NCBI RefSeq assembly: GCF_025947065.1
Contig: NZ_CP109994.1
Coordinates: 310,001-374,000, forward strand
DNA length: 64,000 nt
Direction: 5' to 3'
Source: Flavobacterium sp. N1736
Lineage (GTDB): Bacteria > Bacteroidota > Bacteroidia > Flavobacteriales > Flavobacteriaceae
This document shows positions 25,866-35,715 of this stretch, piece after piece; the stretch's first letter is position 1, and each line of letters opens with the position of its first letter. The translations under genes and the position numbers were made by a program. The notes below the pieces were generated by a model that worked only from the letters and a program-made list of their open reading frames with translations, had not been told where the DNA came from and did no database searches.

Positions 25866-26243
25866 TTAAAATCTAAATTTTACGTCTTTATTATAATCCA
25901 GACAAATTTGCAGATAATGTAAATTAGGATTGTATTCGGGATTATTTTGATGTAAATCATCAAGTATAGTTTCTGTAAAATCTTTTCCGCCTTTAATGAT
26001 ATAATATAAAGATTTAAGTGCATAAATTGGTCCCCATGGAAATGCACGCCAGCCACTGACTAAGTTGAGAAAAAAGTAATTTAAAGAATATTTGAAACTG
26101 CTTTCTTCGGGACGAATAAAATATACAATAGGAGTATTTTTAAATTTTTTTCTCAGAATTGGAAAAGTAATAAACCTTCCGCCTTGTTGAATTAATTGAT
26201 TTATTTCGAACATTGTTAATCCTTCAATATTTTTAGTTTTCAT
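25866..26243 (-). CDS. Hypothetical protein of flavobacterial type
   Basis: 125 residues, MKTKNIEGLTMFEINQLIQQ. It begins with a short charged helix and a GGRFITFPILRKKF strand region, then a hydrophobic SLNYFFLNLVSGWRAFPWGP with tryptophans and prolines, and a C-terminal helix. No catalytic motif. The hydrophobic middle may touch a membrane. Not assigned. Monocistronic between hairpins. Confidence 0.5.
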   Translation of the reverse strand: MKTKNIEGLTMFEINQLIQQGGRFITFPILRKKFKNTPIVYFIRPEESSFKYSLNYFFLNLVSGWRAFPWGPIYALKSLYYIIKGGKDFTETILDDLHQNNPEYNPNLHYLQICLDYNKDVKFRF

Positions 26244-26453
26244 GATAAAATTAATTTTCGGTTAAAGTGAGTGTTTGTTATTGTGGTGCAAATGTCCTCC
26301 GATTTTATTAATTTTAAAACCACTAAAAGGTTTGTAATAAGTAAGTTAAGCCATTTTTATTGGATAATAATTTAAATGTAGTAAATGGATTACAGGATTA
26401 AGCGTTTTGGTTAGATTTATATTTTAAGTTATGGATTTTTTTTATGTGAATAA

Positions 26454-26495
26454 AAAAAACGTTATGAAAGCAATGTGCTTTTCATAACGTTTTTT
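26454..26495. terminator. Bidirectional terminator downstream of the L,D-transpeptidase
   Basis: AAAAAACGTTATGAAA pairs with TTTTCATAACGTTTTTT around GCAATGTGC. A 16-bp stem with T tails on both strands. The rest of 26244-26520 holds nothing else. Confidence 0.8.
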
Positions 26496-26520
26496 CAATT
26501 TATATGAAGTAAGTAATTTA

Positions 26521-28119
26521 TTAATTTGCTGCCATTTCTGCGGTAGGAAATAAAAGACCATTTAATTCGCTATCTCTGTTATAAACATCCTGATAAAAAC
26601 TAATTTCGCCTGCATCGTTTACCCAGGTTGTAAAATAAGTAATGTAAATAGGAATTTTATTTGGCAATTTAAATGTAGACTCTTCTTTTCCTGCCATAGC
26701 ATCATCTATTCTGCTTTGAGTCCATTCAGGATAATCTTTCAACATGGCAACGGCTAATTCTTTTGCTTTTTGAACATTAATACAACCGTGGCTAAAAGTT
26801 CTTTTTTCAAAATCAAATAAGGTTTTTGATGGCGTATCGTGCATATAAATATCCTCTGGATTTGGGAAAATAAATTTCACTAATCCCAATGAATTTTTTG
26901 CTCCCGGTTTTTGTCTTACCTGACCATTCACCATTTCCATATTATTATCAGCAAGATAATTTTTATCAGCGGCCATTTTCAATTTCAGTTCATTATCAAC
27001 AATACTTTGCGGAACAGTCCAATATGGGCTAAATACAATTTTGTCAATGTTTCCGTTAAAAATGGATGTTTTAGTTAATTGCGAACCAACAAATACATTA
27101 GAAACAAGTTCAACTTGTCCGTTTTTTACATAAACCAATTCAAAAGACGGAATATTAACCATTACATATTCATTATCTGTTACGAGTTTTGGCGAAATCC
27201 ATCTGCAACGTTCCATATTGATCATGATTTTTTTAATCTTATCACCAATTGGTTCATTCAAATCTTTAATATGGTCTTCACCAATTATATAATTTGGTTT
27301 TAAACCATTTCGTACTTTATAATGCATTACACCATCCATCAATTCACGATCATAGAAATCACTTTTAGAATCGGTTTTTAAATCTCCCATTATAAATAAT
27401 CTATTTCTAATCTGAGCCACTGTAATCGATTTTTCGTCAGGTCTTATATCTTTATAAGGAGTTGCAACCGTCATTGGTTTCCAATTATTGTCTGCTTCTA
27501 TTTGTTTGTATTTTTTTAAAGCTCCTTCTAATTTATAATACTGGTCAAAAAGCAATACATTATTTTTTTCTAACAAAGTCGGATTGGTCATTAGAGAATC
27601 TAATAAAGTATCATAAGATAATTTTTTCTTTGGTAAAAGCCAGCCGGTTTTTTTAACCGTTTCAGCATCAAGACCTTCATATACATTACGCATGTAGATA
27701 ACATAAGCTGCGCTCAATAACATATCAGCATCTGATTTAGAAATTTCTTTAGATTTTTTGTCAAAAATTTGCTCTATTTCTTCTCTGTACGGAATATTAA
27801 CTTCTAAACCCTGATCATCTGCATCTTTCATTTTTTGATGCAAAACTTTTCCAAATTCAGTAATTTTATTGTCGCTATACCAAATCGTTTCGTATGATCT
27901 GTTTTTGTATAAAGATGTTACTTCGTTTTGATATTTTTTAAGATCAGAATATCTTTTAAAAAAGTCATTTAATACTTCTGTATCTACTACATCATTATCA
28001 TTAGAAGTACTGTAAGAGCTTAAAGTTCTTGTTGTTAAGCCGTTTTTATCAAGTTTATTAAATGATAAAGCAAAAAAGCTTACGACTATAATTATGGCTA
28101 GTGGATAAAATGTTTTCAT
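26521..28119 (-). CDS. L,D-transpeptidase (YcbB/LdtD-like)
   Basis: 532 residues. Signal or anchor at the N-terminus (YPLAIIIVVSFFALSFN). A helical scaffold and peptidoglycan-binding-like region follow (MTVAQIRNRLFIMGD is the PG_binding-type repeat). The YkuD catalytic domain has IVFSPYWTVPQSIV and MHDTPSKTLFDFEKR, then SHGCINVQKAKELA with the catalytic Cys after SHG. It makes 3-3 crosslinks or attaches proteins to peptidoglycan in the periplasm. Length and layout match the LdtD/YcbB group. Confidence 0.9.
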   Translation of the reverse strand: MKTFYPLAIIIVVSFFALSFNKLDKNGLTTRTLSSYSTSNDNDVVDTEVLNDFFKRYSDLKKYQNEVTSLYKNRSYETIWYSDNKITEFGKVLHQKMKDADDQGLEVNIPYREEIEQIFDKKSKEISKSDADMLLSAAYVIYMRNVYEGLDAETVKKTGWLLPKKKLSYDTLLDSLMTNPTLLEKNNVLLFDQYYKLEGALKKYKQIEADNNWKPMTVATPYKDIRPDEKSITVAQIRNRLFIMGDLKTDSKSDFYDRELMDGVMHYKVRNGLKPNYIIGEDHIKDLNEPIGDKIKKIMINMERCRWISPKLVTDNEYVMVNIPSFELVYVKNGQVELVSNVFVGSQLTKTSIFNGNIDKIVFSPYWTVPQSIVDNELKLKMAADKNYLADNNMEMVNGQVRQKPGAKNSLGLVKFIFPNPEDIYMHDTPSKTLFDFEKRTFSHGCINVQKAKELAVAMLKDYPEWTQSRIDDAMAGKEESTFKLPNKIPIYITYFTTWVNDAGEISFYQDVYNRDSELNGLLFPTAEMAAN

Positions 28120-28435
28120 TGTAATTTAAATTTTTACGTTACTATTTAATAGTAAAAGTTTTTAGTAAAAATTTGGGGCATTTCTACATTGCTAAATTAC
28201 TTTAGTGGTCTGAAAAACAAGTTGTTGTATTAAACTTAAATCTTTCAAGATTGCCATGTTATTAACATTTTTATAAGACTTATATAAGATAAATACGATA
28301 GTTGAACAAATTGTTACCCTTGTAGAAGAAAAAAAATAAAAATCATTTCGTTTTTTTATTAACATAAAGCTTCAGAGATAAACAAATATTAAAATATTTT
28401 GTAAATTGCTCCCTTAAAATTATCATATTCATAAA

Positions 28436-31400
28436 ATGGAACTACAAATACCATATATTCCTAAAAATAAAGTAAGAATTGTTACTGCGGCATCTCTTTT
28501 TGACGGACACGATGCGGCTATTAATATCATGCGCCGTATTATTCAGTCAACAGGAGTTGAGGTAATTCATTTGGGTCACGATCGAAGCGTTGAAGAAGTG
28601 GTGAATACCGCCATTCAGGAAGATGCAAATGCGATTGCCATGACATCATATCAAGGCGGGCACAATGAATACTTTAAATATATGTATGACTTGCTTCATG
28701 AAAAAGGAGCGGGGCATATTAAAATTTTTGGAGGCGGAGGCGGAGTAATTTTGCCAAGCGAAATTTCAGAATTACATGAATATGGTATTACCAGAATTTA
28801 TTCTCCGGATGATGGACGTTCTTTAGGTTTACAAGGAATGATTAATGATTTGGTTGAGCAATCAGATTATCCAATCGGAGATAAACTAAACGGAGAAATT
28901 GATCATATCGAAAATAAAATTCCAACTGCAATTGCAAGATTAATTTCGGCAGCCGAGAATTTCCCTGAAATTGCAAAGCCTGTTTTTGATCAGATACATA
29001 CTAATAATACTAATTCTAAAATTCCGGTTCTTGGAATTACGGGAACAGGTGGAGCAGGAAAATCATCTCTGGTTGATGAATTAGTTCGTAGATTCTTAAT
29101 TGATTTCCCCGAAAAAACAATCGGATTAATTTCTGTCGATCCTTCGAAACGTAAAACCGGAGGAGCACTTTTAGGAGACAGAATCCGAATGAATGCCATT
29201 AATAATCCTCGCGTTTATATGCGTTCATTGGCGACACGTCAATCAAATTTGGCATTGTCTAAATATGTTGCCGAAGCAATTCAGGTTTTAAAAGCTGCAA
29301 AATACGATTTGATTATTCTTGAAACTTCAGGAATCGGACAATCAGATACGGAAATTATGGATCATTCTGATGTATCCTTATATGTAATGACACCGGAATT
29401 TGGAGCAGCGACTCAATTAGAGAAAATCGATATGCTTGATTTTGCCGATTTAGTAGCTTTAAATAAATTCGATAAAAGAGGCGCTCTTGATGCGATTCGT
29501 GACGTTAAAAAACAATATCAGCGCAATCATAATTTATGGGATAAAAATCCTGATGATATGCCCGTGTTCGGAACAATTGCTTCTCAATTCAATGATCCCG
29601 GAATGAACACGCTTTATAAAGCGATTATGGATAAAATTGTCGAAAAAACAGATTCAGATCTAAAATCGACTTTTGAAATCACGCGTGAAATGAGCGAGAA
29701 AATCTTTGTGATTCCGCCACACAGAACGCGTTATTTATCTGAAATTGCAGAGAATAACAGATCGTATGACGAAAGTGCGCTTTCGCAACAAAAAGTAGCA
29801 CAAAAACTATACGGAATCTTTAAAACGATCGAATCAGTTTCAGGGAAAATTCCGCAAATAAATAAAGCAGGAATTGACGACAGCAGTGTCATCCTGAGCG
29901 GAGTCGAAGGATTAGACGAAAACAGAATATTCTTAAACCTTTTACTAAATCAGTTTGATAAAGTAAAAATGGACTTAGATCCGTACAACTGGGAAATTAT
30001 CCTGAGTTGGGATGAAAAAGTAAACAAATACAAAAATCCGGTTTATACTTTTAAAGTTCGTGATAAAGAAATTAAAATCGCGACACATACCGAAAGCTTA
30101 TCACACATTCAGATTCCGAAAATTGCTTTGCCTAAATATGAAGCCTGGGGTGATATTTTACGTTGGAATTTACAGGAAAATGTTCCTGGAGAATTTCCGT
30201 TTGCTTCTGGATTATATCCGTTTAAACGTGAAGGCGAAGATCCGTCAAGAATGTTTGCGGGCGAGGGGGGACCGGAAAGAACCAACAAACGTTTTCATTA
30301 TGTAAGCGCGGGATTGCCGGCAAAACGACTTTCGACTGCTTTTGACAGTGTAACTTTGTACGGAAACGACCCTGATATTCGTCCTGATATTTACGGAAAA
30401 ATTGGAAATGCGGGAGTTTCGATTTGCTGTCTTGATGATGCTAAAAAACTGTATTCAGGTTTTGATTTGGTGCACGCTTTAACATCTGTAAGTATGACCA
30501 TAAACGGACCTGCGCCAATGTTGTTGGGCTTTTTTATGAACGCGGCAATCGATCAGCAATGTGAGTATTATATTAAGGAGAACGATTTAGAAAAAGAAGT
30601 TGAGACAAAAATCAACAAAATATACAAAGAAAAAGGAACAGAACGACCAAGATATCAAGGTGATTTACCGGAAGGAAACAACGGTTTAGGATTGATGCTT
30701 TTGGGTGTTACCGGAGATCAGGTTTTGCCTCAGGAAATTTATAATGAAATAAAAGCAAGAACATTATCGCAAGTTCGTGGAACGGTTCAGGCGGATATTT
30801 TAAAAGAAGATCAGGCACAAAATACCTGTATTTTTTCTACAGAATTTGCTTTACGATTAATGGGCGACGTTCAGGAATATTTTATTACCAAAAACGTTCG
30901 TAATTTCTATTCGGTTTCTATTTCAGGATATCATATTGCCGAGGCAGGAGCGAACCCAATTACGCAATTGGCATTTACGCTTTCGAATGGTTTCACTTAC
31001 GTGGAATATTATTTGAGCCGCGGAATGAGCATCAATGATTTTGGACCAAACTTATCGTTCTTTTTCTCAAACGGAGTAGATCCTGAATATTCTGTTATTG
31101 GTCGTGTGGCACGTAAAATTTGGGCAAAAGCCATGAAAAACAAATACGGAGCCAACGAAAGAGCACAAATGCTAAAATATCATATTCAAACTTCTGGACG
31201 TTCGTTACACGCTCAGGAAATTGATTTTAATGATATTAGAACCACTTTGCAGGCTTTGTATGCGATTTACGACAACTGTAATTCATTGCACACAAATGCT
31301 TATGATGAAGCGATTACAACACCAACCGAAGAATCTGTGCGCAGAGCAATGGCGATTCAGTTGATTATTAATAAAGAATTAGGTTTAGCCAAAAACGAAA

Positions 31401-31876
31401 ACCCAATTCAAGGTTCATTTATAATCGAAGAATTAACAGATTTGGTAGAAGCAGCCGTTCTACTAGAATTTGACCGAATTACAGAGCGTGGCGGAGTTCT
31501 TGGAGCAATGGAAACAATGTACCAACGTTCTAAAATTCAGGAAGAAAGTTTGTATTACGAAACTCTAAAACACAACGGAGATTTCCCAATTGTGGGTGTA
31601 AATACTTTCCTGAGTTCAAAAGGTTCTCCAACGGTAATTCCGGCAGAAGTAATTCGCGCCACCGAAGAAGAAAAACAATATCAGATTACGATGCTGGAGA
31701 ACTTACATCAGTTTCACGAAGCAAAAGTAAACGAGCATCTCAACAAACTACAAGAAGCCGCAATTAAAAACGAAAACTTATTCGACCATTTAATGGAAGC
31801 TACGAAAGTTTGTTCTTTGGGTCAGATTACTTCGGCTTTGTTTGAAGTGGGTGGGCAGTATAGAAGGAATATGTAG
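28436..31876 (+). CDS. icmF: Fused isobutyryl-CoA mutase (B12 domain, G-protein chaperone and mutase)
   Basis: 1146 residues in the IcmF order. Residues 13-140 are the cobalamin-binding domain, with DGHDAA (base-off His25) and GGGGGV. Residues 197-440 are a MeaB-like GTPase with Walker [10 protein letters not shown] (203-211), [15 protein letters not shown] and NKFDKRG. The rest is the mutase barrel: [51 protein letters not shown]. The enzyme interconverts isobutyryl- and n-butyryl-CoA (some isovaleryl/pivalyl-CoA) with adenosylcobalamin; the G domain loads and repairs cofactor. Substrate preference is not certain from sequence. Monocistronic, with a hairpin at 31900. Confidence 0.93.
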   Translation: MELQIPYIPKNKVRIVTAASLFDGHDAAINIMRRIIQSTGVEVIHLGHDRSVEEVVNTAIQEDANAIAMTSYQGGHNEYFKYMYDLLHEKGAGHIKIFGGGGGVILPSEISELHEYGITRIYSPDDGRSLGLQGMINDLVEQSDYPIGDKLNGEIDHIENKIPTAIARLISAAENFPEIAKPVFDQIHTNNTNSKIPVLGITGTGGAGKSSLVDELVRRFLIDFPEKTIGLISVDPSKRKTGGALLGDRIRMNAINNPRVYMRSLATRQSNLALSKYVAEAIQVLKAAKYDLIILETSGIGQSDTEIMDHSDVSLYVMTPEFGAATQLEKIDMLDFADLVALNKFDKRGALDAIRDVKKQYQRNHNLWDKNPDDMPVFGTIASQFNDPGMNTLYKAIMDKIVEKTDSDLKSTFEITREMSEKIFVIPPHRTRYLSEIAENNRSYDESALSQQKVAQKLYGIFKTIESVSGKIPQINKAGIDDSSVILSGVEGLDENRIFLNLLLNQFDKVKMDLDPYNWEIILSWDEKVNKYKNPVYTFKVRDKEIKIATHTESLSHIQIPKIALPKYEAWGDILRWNLQENVPGEFPFASGLYPFKREGEDPSRMFAGEGGPERTNKRFHYVSAGLPAKRLSTAFDSVTLYGNDPDIRPDIYGKIGNAGVSICCLDDAKKLYSGFDLVHALTSVSMTINGPAPMLLGFFMNAAIDQQCEYYIKENDLEKEVETKINKIYKEKGTERPRYQGDLPEGNNGLGLMLLGVTGDQVLPQEIYNEIKARTLSQVRGTVQADILKEDQAQNTCIFSTEFALRLMGDVQEYFITKNVRNFYSVSISGYHIAEAGANPITQLAFTLSNGFTYVEYYLSRGMSINDFGPNLSFFFSNGVDPEYSVIGRVARKIWAKAMKNKYGANERAQMLKYHIQTSGRSLHAQEIDFNDIRTTLQALYAIYDNCNSLHTNAYDEAITTPTEESVRRAMAIQLIINKELGLAKNENPIQGSFIIEELTDLVEAAVLLEFDRITERGGVLGAMETMYQRSKIQEESLYYETLKHNGDFPIVGVNTFLSSKGSPTVIPAEVIRATEEEKQYQITMLENLHQFHEAKVNEHLNKLQEAAIKNENLFDHLMEATKVCSLGQITSALFEVGGQYRRNM

Positions 31877-31899
31877 ATTTTACTGTTTTATATTTATGG

Positions 31900-31928
31900 A
31901 AAACCTCTCAGATTTTGAGAGGTTTTTT
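31900..31928 (+). terminator. Terminator of icmF
   Basis: AAAACCTCTCA pairs with TGAGAGGTTTT, followed by T run (31921-31929): a classic intrinsic terminator. Confidence 0.85.
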
Positions 31929-32050
31929 TGCTTAATGTCTTATTGTGTTACACTCTAGGCTTTTCGTGGCTTCGTGGTGTTTTTTTGTGTTCTAGTTTAG
32001 TTAAATCAAAAAGTAAGAGATTTTTTGATTTAACTATTGAAACCAAAAAA

Positions 32051-33400
32051 ATGAACCAGAAATTTAAAAATTTAGGAAAATTAGTGTTGATTCTATGCGT
32101 TACGCTGTTGTCAACAAATTGCAGTAATGATGAACTTTCAATACGTGAGTCACAAAATAATATTCAGACTGTAACTATTGATGAAGCAAAATCTTTTTTA
32201 GCAAATTCAAACGGAAGCCCCTTGGCTAAATCAGCAAATAAAAGATCGGATGATCTTCAATATGATCAAATTGTACAAGAAAAAATAAATGGAAGTGATC
32301 AGTTATTAACTATAATTCCTTTTGAAACGAATAACGATCTTGAAAATGATAGGATTTTGTTAGTAAAAATTGATAACGAAATTAAAAGTGTTATTTTTAG
32401 TATGTATCCTGACGAGAATTCTGTTAAAGGAAGTTTTTCAGGAAAAATATTTATATATTCTCTTGAAGGATCTTTTTTAAATGGTTACAGAGCGGAGAAT
32501 GGGATTATTGTAAGCCAATTTGTAAGGAATAATACAAAAGCATCCGCAACTTCAAAACAAGACGCTGAAGCATTGAAAGAAGTAATTGTCAAAAGTAATA
32601 CTCATGGTATAAAATATGTTAATTATTTTGAGTTTGAAGCTATATGGGGAAGCGGTGGTTCCAGCAATGCAGGAGGTGGACAAGGCTTGTCTTGGGATAC
32701 GGAAGGAAGTGGTTCTGGTATTACAACACCAACGCCTGCCAAAATTATTGATGCATTAACCGGGAAAGCAAAATGCCTTAATGATTTGTTAAACAAAAAT
32801 GGAGATTCCTTTGTGCAAAATTTATTAGCTAAATTTCAGGGAAATTCAAAATTCGATATTTCGATTGTTTCCAAAGACAAAGTTACAGTTACTAAGAATG
32901 GTGTTACTCAAGAAATAAATGGAAAGACAATACCGCCGGTTGGTAATTTGATAACCATAGAGATTAGTACTTCCAAAGCAGAGATAAATTCGACACTTGA
33001 TGTTGCAAGAACAATTTTACACGAATATGTACATGCTGACATTTTTAGAAAACTTGGAACAAAACCAGGAAAAGATGAAGAGAGTTTAAATTTCAAAACA
33101 ACATATGAAGCTTACAAAAATCAACACAGTACAATTGCAACATTATATCTTAATGGCATGAAAGAAGCTTTAAAAAAATTCCATAAAAGTACTCTTATTG
33201 ATGATTATAACAAATACACTCAGTATTATGGAGAAGAGCCGAGTGATGCATTTTATGAAGCTCTTGCATGGGGAGGCTTAAAAGATGCCAATGTAAAAGC
33301 TTGGACAGATTTACCTGCAGATAAAAAAGCAGCAATAGAGACACTTGCAAAGAGAGTACCTATGCTAAGTAAAACGGTTCCTTGCGCCAATTATAACTAA
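32051..33400 (+). CDS. Putative zinc metallopeptidase lipoprotein (HEYVH)
   Basis: I start at ATG 32051 (MNQKFKNLGKLVLILCVTLL, 449 residues) because it gives a clean signal peptide with Cys24; the frame is open further upstream. Residues ~35-195 are a strand-rich domain with a propeptide look (VTIDEAKSFLANSNG). A Gly/Ser-rich linker spans 199-225 (SGGSSNAGGGQGLSWDTEGS). The C-terminal domain has TILHEYVHADIF with HExxH at 324-328, and EEPSDAFYEALAWGG could hold a third ligand. A secreted Zn-peptidase is likely. The small gene 13 bases downstream is probably co-transcribed. Confidence 0.65.
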   Translation: MNQKFKNLGKLVLILCVTLLSTNCSNDELSIRESQNNIQTVTIDEAKSFLANSNGSPLAKSANKRSDDLQYDQIVQEKINGSDQLLTIIPFETNNDLENDRILLVKIDNEIKSVIFSMYPDENSVKGSFSGKIFIYSLEGSFLNGYRAENGIIVSQFVRNNTKASATSKQDAEALKEVIVKSNTHGIKYVNYFEFEAIWGSGGSSNAGGGQGLSWDTEGSGSGITTPTPAKIIDALTGKAKCLNDLLNKNGDSFVQNLLAKFQGNSKFDISIVSKDKVTVTKNGVTQEINGKTIPPVGNLITIEISTSKAEINSTLDVARTILHEYVHADIFRKLGTKPGKDEESLNFKTTYEAYKNQHSTIATLYLNGMKEALKKFHKSTLIDDYNKYTQYYGEEPSDAFYEALAWGGLKDANVKAWTDLPADKKAAIETLAKRVPMLSKTVPCANYN

Positions 33401-33413
33401 AAAAAGTTACACT

Positions 33414-33812
33414 ATGAAAACAGTTATTCTTATTTTACTGTCTTTATTTTCAATCTTTATAAAGGCTCAGGAAAAAACAAAAGATACGCTCTTTTTTACC
33501 TACGATAATAAATATATTAAGACATATGTTGAAATACCAAATCATTTTTATATAAAAGACGGTAGTAATTATATGGATGGTACTTTTCACTTTGTTGAGG
33601 TGAAAGTGTTAGAGAACCAAAGTGTAAAATCAAAAGAAATCTGCCTTGAAAAATTCGTGCGTTCTTCCAGGTTTTATGATAAAAATAAAAAGCGAAAGTT
33701 GGATGATTATGGTCTTTGGGAATACTTTAAAGATTACGCCATAGTTTTGGTTAAAAAGGTACATGGTAAAAAGGAATATATTCAAGTATATTCAAGTTTT
33801 GAAATTGAATAA
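33414..33812 (+). CDS. Small secreted protein paired with the metallopeptidase lipoprotein
   Basis: 132 residues. Signal peptide MKTVILILLSLFSIFIKAQ. The mature part is basic and strand-rich (HFVEVKVLENQSVKSKEICL, YAIVLVKKVHGKKEYIQVYS). No known domain. It follows the peptidase gene by 13 bases, with no promoter between, so it may be an inhibitor, partner or substrate; that is inference. REP palindromes and a terminator follow. Confidence 0.55.
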   Translation: MKTVILILLSLFSIFIKAQEKTKDTLFFTYDNKYIKTYVEIPNHFYIKDGSNYMDGTFHFVEVKVLENQSVKSKEICLEKFVRSSRFYDKNKKRKLDDYGLWEYFKDYAIVLVKKVHGKKEYIQVYSSFEIE

Positions 33813-33848
33813 CAGATAATATTTTGCTCCCCAGCTGAAGCGATCTCC

Positions 33849-33913
33849 CGCTAGCGCTAGCGTCCCGCTCGTGAACCCAAAGTAATGCACGAGCGGGACG
33901 CTCGCGCCAGCAG
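33849..33913. repeat. REP-like palindrome, copy 2
   Basis: CGCTAGCGCTAGCGTCCCGC and GCGGGACGCTCGCGCCAGCA flank a short GTGAACCCAAAGTAATGCAC centre. It is the best-preserved copy, placed between the small secreted gene and its terminator hairpin. Confidence 0.8.
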
Positions 33914-33943
33914 ATGACTTCATTTTGTAGTCAACTGAAAAAA

Positions 33944-33981
33944 TAAATCAAACCGTGACAGATGGTCACGGTTTGATTTAT
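33944..33981. terminator. Strong hairpin terminator after the secreted-protein operon
   Basis: ATAAATCAAACCGTGA pairs perfectly with TCACGGTTTGATTTAT (16 bp) around CAGATGG. Confidence 0.75.
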
Positions 33982-34005
33982 AAATCTTCACCAACCATTT
34001 CTCCC

Positions 34006-34069
34006 CGCTAGCGCGAGCGTCACGCTCGTGAACCCGAAGTAATGCACGAGCAAGATGCTCGCGCCAGCA
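34006..34069. repeat. REP-like palindrome, copy 3
   Basis: CGCTAGCGCGAGCGTCACGC..CGTGAACCCGAAGTAATGCACG..GCTCGCGCCAGCA. Same family as 33849-33913, slightly decayed (AAGATGC in the right arm). Confidence 0.8.
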
Positions 34070-34073
34070 TAAG

Positions 34074-34112
34074 AACCCAAAATATTGCATGAGCAAGATA
34101 CTTGCGTCAGCA
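34074..34112. repeat. REP-like half element, copy 4
   Basis: AACCCAAAATATTGCATGAG, then CAAGATACTTGCGTCAGCA: only the centre and right arm of the family, more decayed. It follows copy 3 directly, as if by tandem duplication and loss. Confidence 0.65.
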
Positions 34113-34173
34113 TAACAACAATATTGCGGTTATTTTAATGAAACTTTATAAAGAGTTCCAGAGGAACAAAACA

Positions 34174-34246
34174 TATTGTAGGAATGGATTTTAATCCATC
34201 TTTAGCAATAATCAATCATATTGTAGGGATGGATTTTAATCCGTCC
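34174..34246. repeat. Two tandem hairpin repeats (GGATGGATTTTAATCC type)
   Basis: TATTGTAGGAATGGATTTTA plus ATCCATC (34174-34200) and TATTGTAGGGATGGATTTTA plus ATCCGTCC (34219-34246). Each contains its own GGAT..ATCC hairpin. Intergenic, together with the REP copies. Confidence 0.65.
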
Positions 34247-34305
34247 ATGACAAGAAATTATATAATCAAAATCCATTAGCTTGTACCAGCAAAAAACAGA
34301 AAAAA

Positions 34306-34620
34306 TTATTCTTCAACAATCTCCCCAACATAACTCAAAAACTCAAATTCATTTAAAGGAAACATTTGTACAACAGTTTCTAAAATAAGACTCACGTTTA
34401 TAGATTCGTGTTTCATCTCTTCAATTTTATGCATATCGTTGTCTAGTGCCAAAATGCACAATTTGAGCATATCCGTAATAACGCAGCCCAGTTCTAAGTA
34501 ATTTACAACCTTAAATTGAACCGTATGAGAGTTTGCTTTATTTGTTGGTTTTAGAGTTGTAAGATATTGAGCGGTTAATCTTTTAAGTCTTGCTAAAGTT
34601 TCAGTTTCATTAGTTTCCAT
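34306..34620 (-). CDS. Small protein, paralogue of the one at 4506-4859
   Basis: 104 residues from ATG 34620 (METNETETLARLKRLTAQYL); the frame opens further upstream at 34656. No signal peptide. It has the same layout as the 4506-4859 protein: N-terminal helix, a VNYLELGCVITDMLKLCILA core, and ILETVVQMFPLNEFEFLSYV. It is divergent from an XRE-family regulator gene 209 bases away, a head-to-head layout that suggests control by it. Function unknown. Confidence 0.6.
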   Translation of the reverse strand: METNETETLARLKRLTAQYLTTLKPTNKANSHTVQFKVVNYLELGCVITDMLKLCILALDNDMHKIEEMKHESINVSLILETVVQMFPLNEFEFLSYVGEIVEE

Positions 34621-34699
34621 GAGGCGTATATTTTTAATTTGTATCTTATTAAGCACTTTACAATTTGACTTTTATAATTTTATATAGAAAGAAAAATCG

Positions 34700-34707
34700 T
34701 ACTTTTG
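34700..34707 (+). promoter_or_regulatory. Candidate -7 element for the XRE regulator
   Basis: TACTTTTG matches TAnnTTTG, 123 bases before the ATG at 34830. A second match, TATCTTTG (34818-34825), lies only 5 bases before the ATG and would give a leaderless transcript. Confidence 0.4.
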
Positions 34708-34829
34708 TTTGACTCGGCGAAGAAAGAAATAGATTGTATCGTACCAAACCGTTTTTGCTGGTATGTGAACAGTCAAAATAAGTTTTTTACCAGTTGAAGT
34801 TTCTCACACTTAATTATTATCTTTGAATT

Positions 34830-35243
34830 ATGAGCACACTAACAAAATCAAATCATATAGGGCGCAAGATCAGCCGTATTCGTGAACTTCGTGATATGAA
34901 ACAGGAAGCTTTGGCGCAAGCTTTAGGAATAAGCCAGCAAACAATTTCGGCTATAGAAAATAGCGAAACCATAGAAGAAGAAAGACTTGTAGAAGTTGCA
35001 AAAGCACTTGGTGTAACCGTAGAAGCGATTAAGAATTTTTCAGAAGAAGGTATGATTAATTATTTTAATACTTTTAATGAAACTGTAAATGATAGCCATT
35101 TTGGTAATAATAATCATTGCACTTTCAATCCGTTAGATAAATTGATGGAAGCCGTAGAAGAAAATAAAAGACTTTACGAACGTTTGCTTCAAGCCGAAAA
35201 GGATAAAAATGAATATTTAGAAAAATTACTAAAGGAAAAGTAA
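34830..35243 (+). CDS. XRE-family helix-turn-helix regulator
   Basis: 137 residues. The HTH_3 domain spans about 10-66: IGRKISRIRELRDMKQEALA, QALGISQQTISAIENSETIE, VAKALGVTVEAIKNFSEE. The C-terminal half is a coiled-coil-like helix (LMEAVEENKRLYERLLQAEK). Small XRE proteins of this type occur in Bacteroidetes next to a divergent small gene, as here (34306-34620). Its target could be the shared intergenic region. Confidence 0.85.
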   Translation: MSTLTKSNHIGRKISRIRELRDMKQEALAQALGISQQTISAIENSETIEEERLVEVAKALGVTVEAIKNFSEEGMINYFNTFNETVNDSHFGNNNHCTFNPLDKLMEAVEENKRLYERLLQAEKDKNEYLEKLLKEK

Positions 35244-35272
35244 TATTCTCTAAACTAGATATTCATAAAAAT

Positions 35273-35302
35273 AAAAAAGCATCAGCCGCGGCCGATGCTT
35301 TT
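35273..35302. terminator. Bidirectional terminator (AAGCATCAGCCGCGGCCGATGC)
   Basis: AAAAAGCATC pairs with GATGCTTTT around a GC-rich centre. It lies between the convergent XRE gene and first secreted-array gene. Confidence 0.75.
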
Positions 35303-35322
35303 AAATTTGAGGCAAACAACGA

Positions 35323-35715
35323 TTAACGACGAAAAGCAGGACTTTCGTTTACTGATTCGTCTAACACTACTGTTTTTACCTTTTTTGTTGAAACTGTAAT
35401 CTTGTGTTTTACTACTTTACCATTTTGATTCAATTGCAAATAGTAAGTTCCGGCTGGATAAGCCTCTAAACTTAAAGTTTTTGAAATCTCTAAATTGTCT
35501 TCATCAGAAGATGGAACTCCTGCGTACAACAAAGTATTGTTTTCGTCTAAAATTGAAAAATTTGATTTCTCAACGGTGTTTAAAGTAAAGCTAACTACTT
35601 TTCCGTTTCCGGTTTTTATATACAAGATATAATCCCCTTTTCCATCAATTGCATAAGTAAAGATAGTTGTTAAAAAGATGGCTACAACTAGGGCCAATTT
35701 GGTAAATTTTGTCAT
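35323..35715 (-). CDS. Secreted ~130-residue beta-rich protein, array member 1 (divergent)
   Basis: 130 residues from ATG 35715 (MTKFTKLALVVAIFLTTIFT signal, cleaved near TYAIDG); the frame is open upstream to 35883 but this start gives the signal peptide. Mature: GDYILYIKTGNGKVVSFTLN, then AYPAGTYYLQLNQNGKVVKH. The last pattern (G-TYYL-L-NG) resembles the T9SS C-terminal sorting-domain strand, but this is a stand-alone small protein. Paralogue of the next three genes; it lacks their shared upstream element. Function unknown. Confidence 0.65.
   Translation of the reverse strand: MTKFTKLALVVAIFLTTIFTYAIDGKGDYILYIKTGNGKVVSFTLNTVEKSNFSILDENNTLLYAGVPSSDEDNLEISKTLSLEAYPAGTYYLQLNQNGKVVKHKITVSTKKVKTVVLDESVNESPAFRR

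Noticed and set aside
31928..32050. Extended N-terminus of the metallopeptidase lipoprotein
   Set aside because: The extension would bury the signal peptide; ATG 32051 gives a clean lipoprotein signal.
33849..33913. REP palindrome as the terminator of the secreted-protein operon
   Set aside because: A much better 16-bp stem lies at 33944-33981.
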